A model generated the notes under the pieces. The model ran no database searches. It worked only from the letters and a program-made list of their open reading frames with translations, and had not been told where the DNA came from. 64,000 nt of DNA from Echinococcus granulosus (taxonomy: Eukaryota; Platyhelminthes; Cestoda; Cyclophyllidea; Taeniidae): assembly GCF_000524195.1 (NCBI RefSeq), contig NW_020170381.1:1235678-1299677 (forward strand), read 5' to 3'. Shown here piece after piece: positions 39,201 to 51,300 of this stretch (within the stretch, counting starts at the first letter, position 1; the number at the start of each line of letters is the position of its first letter). A program made the translations under genes and the position numbers.

Positions 39201-41060
39201 CCTTTAAACACGAGGCGTGCTCTTTTAATTGCGTTATGAATCATTCCACTAAGGTGAGCAAAGTAGGACTTTGTAGAATATTTTGAATAAAGAGACTTTA
39301 AAAATGAGGTGACATTTCTATGCACTTCATATGTAATACATACAAAACACAAAATACTTGCACCTTTTCCGTAAAGTGGTTAACTAGCTATGTGAAAATA
39401 GCTAAATTTTGCAGTGCTCTTTTGTCAATATTAGGAAAGGCGTACCGCGTCATTGTGCATTTGGGAATTGCGAAGCTGCATTTTTGCCGGATTAAATCAG
39501 TCGAAATTGGTTGAGAGGCTTACGTTTCCTTTGCAGTTGCGTCGATAAATACAAGTTTCAAGCCGGAACCAGGAGAAATCATTGACAGGGTATCGCGGTT
39601 GACCAATTAGAATTAACCACAGTAGCTATTGGAATGCGTGAAGAGTCCTTGAAAATCAAATGATTTCTTAATCTGTAAAAGGTAAAGGAAATTGACTGTA
39701 GCCAAATAAGCCTACATTGCTGAATAAAACATCTACACCTTTAAAACGTTTATAAGGATACTTGTGTATAGTTACAAACGACCGAGCTTTTAGTCTTTTA
39801 CGTAACATTCTATGCTTAGGAATCGCCTGCCAAAACTAATTGACTCTAAAGGAAGTTATTGCATTTGTATGCGGTAAGCGCGTTAAAATTCAAAATTAAT
39901 GAAGTAATTTTGTCATGCTTTGACATTGAAATTCCTACTACAGTCCATCGACCTTAGTGGGTGATATCGTCATTCTTTGAGATAGGCCAGTATATTTACC
40001 AGACGTTTGTACGACCTCCCATAAAGACAACGGAATTACCGTTGCGATGATCGTGGATCACGATATGGAATTCTGGAGCTCTGAACACCGAACTCTACAT
40101 TCATTCAAGCGCATTTACAACTAACCGATTCATTACTTGGGTCATGTAGATAAATACGACATTATTATGAGAATTTGTTGAAGCACAGACACAGACTTGT
40201 AGTCGTCTCTTCCAATAAACAATACCCACCTAAGAAAGTATCGCTTCGAATGAAACAATAGCTGGTTTGAAGACTCAAGCAAATAGGGTTTTGAGAAAAA
40301 GGCACATTAATTTGCAAGATGCGCAGGCAGAGTTTTACCCACTTGTGAAAATGCTACAATGGAAGCAAAAAAATGCTGAGGAAAAGTCGCAAAATAAGGT
40401 CACTTTATTTTGTTTTCTTGCGCTGACTTTGTTCAGTCACTTAATCGTTAATAGCCAGGGCAGAATCAAAATTATTCCTAAGTAAATGTGAAAAGAAAAG
40501 CCCTTTTATATGGAAGGCAATGTAGCTACTTTTAGATTACTAATTCAGGTTTATTTATCGTAGATGAGCAACATGTCCTAAGGGAAAATATTTGGAATGC
40601 AAATATTTACTTATATTATTCCAAGGTACTCATTATTTTAGGAACGCCGACGCTTGCTTTGGCCACCAAGATCGTCAACGTTCCCAAAATGATTCTGAAA
40701 CCGCCTCTGTTGGCTTCTGCATCCGGCACAGTGCGAATTGGTAGAAATCAAGCATCAGCTCTTGCAATAACGAGGCTAGCGTCTGTTTATCCTCCCTTAT
40801 CTGAACTGAGTGGTGCCTACTATACGGTAGGAAATATTCATGAAGGAGAAGTGAAATCTCAGATTCATCAACAGAAAGGCATGGCATCTTCGGATAATGA
40901 CCGCCAATCGCCCTCAGATGGAAAAATCATTGTTCAAGAACAAAACGTTTCTGGTGTTACTGGACACGCTAATGTTAATATAATCGTACACAACGACTTT
41001 GAAAAAGCTTTGCCCACAGAACAACTTGGTGGAATGAGGGCCGGTGATAAACTAACCAAA
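33294..41060 (+). CDS. protocadherin-like cell adhesion receptor
   Basis: A single-pass calcium-dependent adhesion protein of the plasma membrane. Exon 1 (33294-36435) encodes 1047 residues. There is a signal peptide (LQPLFLLICCISAPISC, about residues 8-24), then about six to seven cadherin repeats. Linker motifs: DLNDQ (about 172), DVND (295), DINDNAP (400), NENDNPP (521), and degenerate linkers further on (NNLNAP near 683). Two DREE/DHERDD-type LDRE motifs and several DxD sites fit calcium binding. The membrane segment is about residues 974-996 (FLCVLVVVLMVLL), followed by a Lys-rich juxtamembrane stretch. The exon ends at a GTGAGT donor in phase 1. Exon 2 (40642-41060) begins in matching phase and adds about 140 cytoplasmic residues, ending at GTGAGC. 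If that donor is skipped, translation stops at 41165, overlapping AATAAA at 41165-41170. The acceptor TTTCAG just before 33281 suggests upstream untranslated exons. The first repeat is Cys-rich (about residues 110-140) and atypical. Confidence 0.88.
36436..40641 (+). other. protocadherin intron containing the scaffold gap
   Basis: A 4.2 kb intron inferred from the phase-1 donor at 36436 and the acceptor TTTTAG at 40641. No other gene seen on either strand. Confidence 0.6.
37003..37102. other. assembly gap of 100 N
   Basis: Exactly 100 Ns, a conventional placeholder for a gap of unknown size. Reading frames spanning it are artefacts. Confidence 0.99.
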
Positions 41061-41164
41061 GTGAGCGAGAGATTCAGCCAGATTTTGCATCATAAAGTGT
41101 TCCATTTTTTTCACTTAAAAATTAGGATAATGAAAACAGAACATCATCCCTGTTATCTACTTTA

Positions 41165-41170
41165 AATAAA
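41165..41170 (+). promoter_or_regulatory. poly(A) signal for a possible short protocadherin isoform
   Basis: AATAAA starts in the last base of the stop codon that ends the read-through of protocadherin exon 2. It would give an alternative C-terminus of 35 extra residues after the GTGAGC donor. Confidence 0.4.
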
Positions 41171-44100
41171 ATGCAGTATCCTTAGCGTACAGTCACCCAT
41201 TTTTTTTTCCAAGATGAATGACTTGTAACCATAAGGGGTGGCTTGTTAATGCAAAATCGAAAAGTTGTAAGTGGTATTTTTATACATAAAAGAAAGTGTG
41301 ATATCTTCAACAGTGCCACTTGTTAACCCGTAGATTCTGATCATTAAGAAATTTTATTAATGTTTCGTTTAAAAAGCTCGTAGTTATTTACACCTGCTTT
41401 TGCAACATTTATGAGCTGTCTTTGATGTGTCGAATTCATGTTCTTTGGATTTCTTATCCACCGCGTGCCTGCATCAGGACATCTTACGATAATACTTGAT
41501 TGACAACTTAACCCATATCAATCCATCTTAACCATAATTTTTTTGACTTCTTGCTTCAATATAAACAGATGTTTCGCATCGACCCGAACCTTCAAAAGGT
41601 GGGGGCAAACAGAAACACCATCCGAATTAAAATCGACCCGTTGGCGTCCCCTTTTATACAGGACAAAGCCTGTTGTGAATGATTTTAATGTTGTAAAGTT
41701 TACCTATATACAAAAAGATTTTATAAAAGCAGACAATAACTTGTTGCGCGTCTCATTCATTTTTTTTTAGAAAAATAACTTTATTTGCAATCAATTAAGG
41801 AAGTAAGATTTGCCCAACTTATTGGGCAATTGCGCAAACTCATTTTCTAATGGCAGCCAACTTAAACTTTGATTTAATAATTACTAAGAAACATTAAGTC
41901 ATTTCATTCTAAAACCTGCTATTTGGTAAGGATTTTTATGCAATTTACAACAAATAAATAAGTAAATAGATAAACACTCATGACAAAGGTATGGGGGTTC
42001 GATCTGGGTAATTATTAAGGCTCGAATATTTTTAATGGCCCCATCTGAAAGACGGACGCACTGAGACACAGATTTACTTCAAACGCACGATTTGCTTTAA
42101 GTTTAGAGTGTTTATCAGCAAAAACTTTAGAAAAAACTGGTTTTGTAAGGTAGAAAGGGAATCTCCTATCACGATTAACAATAATAATACCTAACCGTGT
42201 GTTTCAAGGATTGCTTTTATGTACAGCCCATGAAAATCTAATGCGATCTACAGCATGCATAATTAAGGCCCTGTAAGCTAGTGAGTTTCGGACTGCAGGT
42301 AGCCTTGCAGTGGATGCAATATTGACTGAAACACAGCATTCAGAGTCAAAAGTTGCCGTATTCCAGCCAGTGGATATTTTGAGTTCGATAGAAGCTGTAA
42401 ATGAGAAAAGCGGCTCCCATTCACACAATTTTCGGGTCTTCATTCATATTAACCTTTTCAGTGTTAATGAAATGAAATATTTAAGTTAGGAAGATGAAGG
42501 CATTTTCATAACTACACAATATACTGAATCAATGAAAAAAAGATGAAAGGTTAGGTTGTAGATACGTACTAATGCTTCAAAACTCAGATATCTCGTGGCG
42601 ATGTGGGGAATTTTAAGCAATGAATGAATGCTAGAACTTACATAGCGTTTGCTGATAATCCTTTTTGTTAATTAACAGCAATAAGGATTAAGAATATCAT
42701 AGTTTGATGGAGTACCCATTAATGACTGTCTTCTTCATCTGTAACATCGTAAGTGAGTCCTAGCCCGGATGAGTTCTGCAAATTACTGACGTACTCGACC
42801 GACCCAATACGCTCCTCTTAACAGCATATGAAATAGTTTGGGTTTCATCGGAAAATTTGTAGATCGGGTCTAAGCGTAGACCCCATAAGCATATAAATGT
42901 GTCTAGTAAATTTTTACTGCTAAAGGTATAGACAAATTATTTGTTTTAAGAGAACGATTTGTTAAGATTAGGGTGCTTAAAATTCTGTAAAGTTTAAGTT
43001 TGAATTTAAGATGTTCACATACGTGTCATAAATAAGCTAACATCGTGTTTTAAGTGGGTCAGGAAGACAATAAATCCCAGAGCTTCGAGCAATCATCACC
43101 TAGCTCTAAATTATTTTGAAATCTAGAATTAATCGTCCAGTATGAAACACTTATGGTATAACGCTCCAGGTCTTTCAAGCCAGCGTCAACATAAAAGAAG
43201 ATTTATTACTAACCCGTTGAGGGGTAGAAATGCTATATGCATGGTCGGAAGGCCGTGCTACCAAGACGGAAGTAAAGACCAAGGAGGCTAAAGAGCCGAC
43301 GCATTAAAACATACTTTTATAATAAACAATGTCTTTGCAAAGCAATTTCAATAAATTTTGGATGAATGAATTGCTTCTTTAATAATTGGCACAAAACCAC
43401 GTCTTATGCCATTGCTAAAAAAAACACTAGTAATAAATCACGAGGAGGGTGTTTTTCATTTGACATCAAAAGTGTCCTACAGTAATGCAGAAAAATTAGG
43501 TTCACCTTTTTGAAATTAAGCATGAAAAAATAATTAACCTCGTGAAATTGTTTGCCATTTTCTTACGCTTTGTTACAGTTTTTCTACCTCCTAGCAGGAT
43601 AGTTACCTCAATTAAAGCTTTCGTTAGTTAACATTTAACATTTCATTCAAAATATTAAAAAACGCTTTACACATTTCATTCAGTCATTTAGGATTTGAGC
43701 GCATTCACTTTGTTAAAAAATATGTCAAAGGATACTTTTAGTAAACATAAAAAGCTGCAAGATGTAAAATGTTCCATAATTTTAACTTTTGCCCTACATG
43801 GTAGAATTGTTAAATCCTGTGCAGGAAGGAGTGGATGCATATAAAATCGACAATGTAGCAACCACGACCAAGGTTTTGTAGCAAACCCTCAATTTCCTGG
43901 CACAATGACTGTAATTGACATTTTCAGGGATTGTTCATTTTCCATGTTCTTTAAGTTAGCTTAGAGGTCGTTGGATGCCCTCTTTATAAAAGGCCAATCA
44001 GAACCAGAAATTGAAAAAGGATCCAAATAATAATGTTTGGTGTTTTTAATGAAAGCAATAATCAATGCCACTTTGCAAGACTGTAGGCGCTGCAAAAAAA

Positions 44101-45420
44101 GTGATTCGGGAAGTTAGTTAGAAGGCAGGTTGTCGTCTTCGTCATTGGTAAATGAATTATGCCGTTGCTCAAGGCAAAAGTTTAATAGCATTGTTGTAAG
44201 GCAAGGAGAAATCAAGTGTTCTGACCTTTAAATGTGGTATTTTAATTTTGCGAATGGAATTTCTACCCGCTATTTACAACCTGTACGCACAATTTGAATT
44301 AAACTTCCCTTTACTAGTCATGGGGTGAATTATGCGAACGCAAATAAAGGTAGCTCAATTGCTTAAGCCACAGTGCGTCCCAAAGTTACGATAGTCGAAA
44401 GCCCTAGTTGATGAAAATCGCACCACCGAATAACTTTACGCGGCTGCGATTGTCGACTCCACAGTGATGTGCCTGAAGCTACATTCCAGTGCTCGTTATT
44501 CTTTCCAGCCCATATGACATCAGTGTATAAATACTTCAAACTTCGCTTTGTTTTTGCTTCGTTAGTAATTAAATTAGCAGGCATGCAACTCTCAATGAAC
44601 TTTCGCAAAAATGTCTTAAATCAAAATTTATGTCACTGATCCATTTTATGACACGGCCGCGGGTAGAAAGTCCGTCAATGTTGAATTAGATTAGAAAAGA
44701 AAAATAATGAGATCCCTTGTTTATTTTGTAAATACGAGCGACAATGCTGCTATTTAGGGAATAAAATTCCGTGAAGTATTCTATTTAAAATCAGTTAGCT
44801 GCCGCAAATTTGAACTTCCTTAAAGATTCAACAAATTTGTTGACCAAAAACCAGAGTACCTACCATCTTTCCTTCAAAATAACTATTATTGTAAATATCG
44901 TTTTTCTAAAGTAACACCACAAGCTTTAAAAATAGTCAAAACCCATTTGTAACTCTAGACATAGTCCAATGGAATTGGGCGTTTGCATAACTTCCAGTCC
45001 TAAGCAATGACAGATTTTTGGTCTACTCTTAATTCTTTTGTAAACAGCCTAGCTGGAGCAAAATTAAGCCTGATCTTCTAAGGCTTGCATAAAATCAAGT
45101 AATCGTGGGATCTGCGGCTCAAGTTTCCCAACTCAGCAATCCTGTTGTCGATGTTTCGTTATCTGAGGACCAAACACGACAAAACACGATAATTTAGACG
45201 ATATTTGACTACACAACGAATAGGAAAACTGAGATTTTATATTACCTATGCGTTTTAGAACTTGGATTTTGAGCTACCGTCTTGTAATATCACTTTCACT
45301 TTTGCACCGATATTTTGCAATTCCGGAATTCATTGAGTCATACCACAAAGGTGCAAAAACGCATATTAATCCATTAGTTAGTAAAAAGAGGTGTTTGCTT
45401 TAGAACCACGCTATCGAGCT
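41171..45420. other. no supported gene; possible protocadherin intron
   Basis: AT-rich DNA with short frames only. If the tail exons at 47910-48355 belong to the protocadherin, this is part of its intron. Confidence 0.45.
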
Positions 45421-45426
45421 AACTAC

Positions 45427-45494
45427 ATTGCATGTGAAGCCTCGAGATTTCCCTGAGGAAGAAGGAGGACAAAATGCTTGGACAAAATGCATGC
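45427..45494 (-). repeat. diverged duplicate of the 46279-46349 segment
   Basis: Read on the minus strand it gives HAFCPSILSSFFLREIS against HIFCPSIMSSFVFGEVS from 46349-46279, in the corresponding frame, with a similar DNA block around it. It looks like a partial tandem duplication lying 3' of the unknown minus-strand gene. Confidence 0.5.
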
Positions 45495-45623
45495 GTTTTA
45501 TTTACAGAGTGGATTGAGGTCACCAGCATGGCCCGGAAGCCAGCCCACCCGACGAAGATACGGTGGCAAAGCACTTTAGTGGCCTCATTACCAAAACCTA
45601 GAGCTAAACAAACAATCACAGTA

Positions 45624-46345
45624 TTACGCAGCCCCTCTCCCATTCTGAGCGTCGTCCCCGGCGCTCCTCTCCGCTAAACTGCAGCGTTAGCCATCACAAC
45701 GCAATCGACGCTGTAAGAAAAACAGCCACGGACCAACCACGTTAATCATCAAAAATCCGTGCAATTAAGAAGATACCTGATGGTAACGTCAATGACCCCT
45801 CTTGTCATTTCTGCCGGACCTGGAGTTTTGTCCCGTATTGGAACTGTATTGGGGAAGGGAGGAATGTGCTGACCATTACGCGTGCCCATGGCTAGACGTA
45901 GGGAACTCTTACACAAAAAACAGTCGCATAACAAGGGACGGGATTTAACACAGGTCTGTGGGGGCAGGGTTTCGCTTCTAATCCTCCTTGCGACAATATT
46001 TTTACTTCAGACTTACCCAACCATATCTATCTAGGCTCTCTCTAACTAGTGGAAAAGTGGAGGAGTAACCGCGTTTTCACTTACTTGACATCATACGAGT
46101 ACGGTAAGCAGCCTAGTGTCGCTTCCGCCGTTATTAGCGTTCATGAAGAACACAGGACTGGGGTCGATATCATTCTTACCTTTTTTAGGGGTTGTCACTG
46201 ATTCCCCCATCCGCAGCATGTGTACTTCTTCCATCCCGCTAAGATTTATCGTCCAGCGGTAGATCAGGTTCGCTTTCCGAATGTACATGTCTGAGACCTC
46301 CCCAAAGACAAAAGAGGACATAATGCTCGGGCAGAATATGTGCAT
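45624..46345 (-). CDS. unrecognised small gene, five phase-compatible exons
   Basis: Minus-strand exons 46290-46180 (or from an ATG at 46345), 46112-46085, 45955-45915, 45843-45777 and 45678-45624 join without a stop until TAA at 45624-45626. Donors include GTAAGA at 46179 and GTAAGT at 46084; acceptors include CCCCCACAG and a long pyrimidine tract ending CAATACAG. The joined product has about 100-119 residues. It passes through ANLIYRWTINLSGMEEVHML, PKKGCLPYSYDVKPVLNPVP, a CYATVFF stretch and TPGPAEMTRGVIDVTI, and ends Gly/Asp/Ala-rich. I do not recognise the family. If the ATG at 46345 is right the product starts MHIFCPSIMSS; otherwise this is the 3' end of a longer gene. The donor of the third exon (GTGTAA) is the weakest link. 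It would lie within the protocadherin intron, on the opposite strand. Confidence 0.4.
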
Positions 46346-47909
46346 TCGATATAGAGAAGGACAAATTTTAAAGTAACACTTTTAACTTCATAAGTGGGAC
46401 GATATTTGTGATGGCTTCTCATTTGGTCACATTGCCAAATTTTGTCATGTGCTGCCACGCGGAACAAACACCTTTTCTTTTAGCGCTCTAACCACGCAGC
46501 AGCTACTCGAGTGGGCACGAAGGCCCTTTTTTAAAAGGCATGCCTCTTTTGTGGCATTTCTCTCTTTTAATATAATTCTTCTGAGTACCCAAGAAGTTGC
46601 TCAATTTATCACTTGTTGCATGCCCTAATAAGCGTACAGGAACTCTCTGATGATATAGATAAGCTTCCTTATTCCTAAATTTTATAACTGATCGTGCATT
46701 ATTCATCAGAGGTAGAAAATCATTTTATTGAATGCTCATACGAAACCCATTCTAAATTGGAAGTGCTATCGAATCGTCCAAAATTTCACAAACTCAAAAA
46801 TAGGATAATGAATACATTTGCAGATATGCAGGAAAAATTGCTTTCGAATTAATATACACCAGTGCTAATGGCTTTTTCTAAAAAGTGTGCAACCGCACTT
46901 ACACATAATTTGAAAGCATTATAGCTAGTCCTAGTCATCCACAAATATTACTTAAACAAATTACGATAGGCAAATCTAATGATGATATCATCAATGCGAG
47001 CTAAAAAATGACAGCATATGAAGAATTATGAACAAAATCTCCCTAAGAATCAAGTTGGTAGCTCTCCTAATAACAGACCATAAAAGTGGACATAAAATAA
47101 GCTTAAATCAGTAAAAGAGGCTTAAAATAGGTTTCCGCGACGCTTTTCGCATATCTCTCAGTTGAGAAAGTAAGTAAGAGAAGAAAGGTAGACAGTTTTC
47201 ATCATCAGCTGTAGCATAATGCCACTAAAAGTCACACAATGCTTGTCGTCAATGCGCACAATAGCGCTAGGCCCTGGCAAGCATTATCTTGCGTGTGTTA
47301 AAAAGCCAAAATAGCATAATTTGTCCCAATTGTTTGCCGGAAGTGCAGCCACTTTAGATAGCCGCATTTAATAAAGTGCGTTAAAACTTGTCATCCTAGT
47401 GGCAGCCACTGTACCAATCATTTAAAAATAGCGGATGAATTTAAGATCGTAGCTCTCTGATGATAGGTCTCTTTTGTGCATATTGAGTGTGCCTTTCTAC
47501 GAAATTGATATTAATATCCCGAAGATCTCCGAAAATCTAGGTAAATGTTACAAAATGGGCATTAATGTCTTAAAAGAATAACAAAGTTCAGAGTATCAAG
47601 TAGTCAACCTTGCACTAAGTTGTACCCCTTCGATTGTGCGCTTAATTGATTAGGACCTCCCATGTTGTAGGTTTGACTTGCCTGATAGGATTCACAGATT
47701 TACAAATGGTATGGGCCAATAGTCTACCCTGAATCAATTGGTAATCACCATAATTTTGCTGATCTTTTTATAAATTGAGTAAAAATTTCAATAGAATAAG
47801 ACTTTTTGCCTAAAAACGGCTCTTATGGGCTGTTCATGAACGTCCTTGCCAGCTAAATCATCGCATTTCACGGTAATTGCATTGGGACACTCCCATAACT
47901 TCCACTCAG

Positions 47910-48355
47910 ACGAGATCAGCAGTAACGCCTACTTTGCATAGAGGTGAGTATGGCCTTTTCGAGTCTCTATTTCGTGATTGGTTTCATTTGATTTTCTCTT
48001 TGCTACTATTTTATCAGCATTTGCTAATAATTCGCTTCTTTTCGGAGTTAAACCCACTACCCTACCCAGGTGAGCTTTTCTCTTCCCTGTGAAAGCATCT
48101 GCTGCAAGACACAAGTTATTTCCTTCTTATTAAGCTCTGATTCAAAAACATTGGAGATGCTGTCGTTTGGAGATTGTGCTTAGGAAAGTAAGTTAATTAA
48201 GTTTGAATGAAGTACCCGTTGAGATTCAAAACTAGGCGCTTCGTTTATATTAGAATGTCGAAGACCTTATTTTGACTACATAGACGTCGATATTGTGAAT
48301 AAAATATGCACTAGTTTATCCAGTAAACAATTTCAGGAAAAGCTTAGATTGCTAG
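47910..48355 (+). CDS. possible C-terminal microexons of the protocadherin
   Basis: Three short exons continue protocadherin exon 2 in frame: 47910-47943 (after CTCAG, before GTGAGT), 48018-48069 (after TTATCAG, before GTGAGC) and 48337-48355 (after ATTTCAG, stop TAG at 48353-48355). They encode TRSAVTPTLHR, AFANNSLLFGVKPTTLPR and a short KSLDC end. Phases 0/1, 1/2 and 2 fit exactly, and the whole coding sequence becomes 3666 nt (1221 residues). With exons this short, chance agreement is possible; the 6.8 kb intron before them is inferred. Confidence 0.38.
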
Positions 48356-51300
48356 GCATTTCCATATTTCGTATCAATGGCCATGTTCAAGTGCCGGTAA
48401 ATGATTAACTTTGAAATTAATGGGTAAAATTGGATTCGTCTTTTACTGCCGTACTTACTTAAAGCGGGAGAAAATGGGAGATAACTACAAGGGCACGCTA
48501 TCCGCTGTGTCTCATCCACATCGCTATTTGTGCCATTATAGACGACTAAGTGAGGCACTTGCAAAACGTGTTCGTTTATTTGCAATAGAGAGTATGCACA
48601 TGCGATGGCCCAATGAGGTGGCGTTCAAGGCTACAAAAGTTTTTAGTAAATTTTCACAGCATTCAGGTGAGGTGCAGTAGCAGAATTTATCGTTAATGTT
48701 GAGTTAGCGATTTAAGAACAACTTGTGCTGCTTAGTGTGAGTGTTTGTAGAGGGAAGGGAAAGTCGTGAAAGCCATGCATAAGGGTTTCACATGAAGTAG
48801 GTGACAACAATAACTTTTAAAGCCAAACGAATTCTTCTTTTATTTTTCCATGGCTTTTGTATTTCAATGCTGGTCGAGCACTTTCAAGTCAGATGTCACT
48901 TTAGCCACAGAAGACTATTGTTGCTGTGTGTTTTGCACTGCAGACGTAATTGTCTAATAGGAATTTCTTGTCAATGATCAAGCATAAGTGGGGTACCCAC
49001 ACAATCCTCACCGGAAGGGCATTATACCTCCCTGAAATTTATCAGTTTTATGGAAAAGGAGAAGGTCATTGTTTTCAATTAGAGCCTTTGTAGAACATGC
49101 TGAATTACATTAGGTTGATGCATGTTATGCGAAGTGTCCTATTAAGCAATGGATAAAATCAAGTGTTACGCAACTTTGTTTAGAAATGCGATGAAACCAA
49201 TGTTTGTAATCAAATTGCCATCGAATTCTCGAGTATTAAATTTCGTGGGAAAAAACAAAGCAAAACCACATGAGCGGCTTCCCACTTTTTTAGAATCAAA
49301 GCATGTACTAAGTACCGGAATCCGATGGGAAATTTACTCAGCCATACAGTCTAAATACATGGCCGACAAATGGGGCGTGGCCAGCACCTACTGAAAAAGA
49401 TGCTTTGCAGTATTTAGCCGTCCACATCCTGTTCATACAAAATATAGGAACCAGGAGACATCAAAATCCAACTGGAATTTTTAATTATAGAAGGCAAACT
49501 GAAATTTTACAAAGTCTTACTCATGGCCTTTATAGATTTACTCTGGCTTAGTTCTCCATTCTAAATAAGTTGAATCTTTCTACATTGGATAAAGGCAACT
49601 TAATTAAATTGTTTTCTTTGCTTCCATTTAGTTATTTTGCCTATCTGAATAGGCAAAGTGGTAAATTTAATTGGTCTTTTCTATTTTCTATTTGGTATTT
49701 TCTATTTGTGCCTGTGAAATGCACAATGTATGGAGTTGACCCCACGTGCTACTCAACGATGTTGCCACAATGCGGAGTAACTGATTATTCTTTTCTAAGG
49801 AAAAGGGGTCGAGAAACCCACCACCAACAGACGAACGTACAAGGTCTTTGCTTAACTCCGTTAACACCTTTTTCCTGTATAAAGCATCACAAGATGACAG
49901 AATGATTAGTAAAGTACTCCTATCTACCAGACACTTTTTCGCACCTTTAAAAGCTATTAAGTGGCAAATAGGTTGTTTTGTTGATAAAATATGTTCTGCA
50001 TACATACAAAATTAGTATTGGATTTAGCTCACCTTCTATTTACTCTTAGCAGAACTTTGGACGGGACAACAAAGTGAAATACTTCTCCCATTTACAGTAT
50101 AAACAAACTTATTCGAAACCAGCCATTAAGTCTTTAGAAACAAATAACAAATTTGTACCATTAAAATATATTGTTAATTAGCTTTGCTTTTACAACGGTA
50201 CGCTAACTTCCTGCATTCTTTATTACTAACCTAAATTATTCTTAGCTATGAAGTTTGCAATGCATGTTCGTTTGAATGCATTTAGATGGCAGGTGAGCCG
50301 ATCAGACCAACTTCGTGACCGAGAAAGCACTACCGATCTCCAGATATGAATAAACTGTTCCTCCCCTAAAACTTGCATTGCTTACACGATTCTATGTTAT
50401 CACAATGCGTAATATTTTCTTCAAACCAAACTTCTCAGCACTAGAAAGCCGGACAATATAAAGCACATTTGAGTAAAAATATTGTGAAGTTTTTCTAAAT
50501 TAAAATTACATCGTTGAAGATCGTAAACCAGGTTTTAATGTAACACTAATCGTTATTGTTGGAATTCGAGTCTCCTATACATAACGAAGTTTCGCACGAA
50601 TTTTTGCGGTACGTCTGAACGATGTGCAATGTCTTGCAAAGTTCTTTTAAAAATGCTTAAATATTTTCCCGCTTTAAGGTTTGAAATTACGCTTCTAGAT
50701 GTATTCATCTATACTGAAGGCAAATATCGACACTTGACACCTATCTTATCTATTTGTGGCAGCTCTTGACAGGCGGGAGAAAATATCAAATTAAACCATC
50801 CCATAAAACAAACGGGCTACTCACTAATGCGCCAACTTTCTGACTAGCAATCATCTTGGTGTTACTCAATATATGCATAGTTTTCAGATTAAGACGGTCG
50901 AAGCGAAGTTATAACAAATAAAATAATTGTAAACATAATATTGAAACAAGGTTTATAGTCCTTGTTTCTTCATAAAAGTTTTTTTTAAAGCAATATTTTG
51001 ACTCCTTTTATTGAAATTGACCAAAAAATGGTGTAAATACGCGAGGGATTAAAGACACTGTAATGCTGAATCTGCTTTACCTGAGTGCTTCACAAAGTTA
51101 CTTCGCTTTCAAAACATCTACTCACTATTCCAGGACTTCCCCAAGTTGTAAGAAACATTACATACGTTTTTTCAATTGACAGTCTACCAGCTATGATTAC
51201 TAGTGCGCATAGCCCAGGACAGGAGGCATACCCCTCAGTTTTAAATTTTCAAAAACTTGAGGAAAGTACTGCATTTACAACTTAAGGTATAGCAAAAATC

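Noticed and set aside
48411..48680. Plus-strand frame ending near a GTGAGG donor
   Set aside because: Phase does not fit the preceding protocadherin tail exons, and the peptide matches nothing I know.
49570..50005. Overlapping 105-111-codon frames on both strands
   Set aside because: No family motif, no splice context, and both strands equally open; probably chance.
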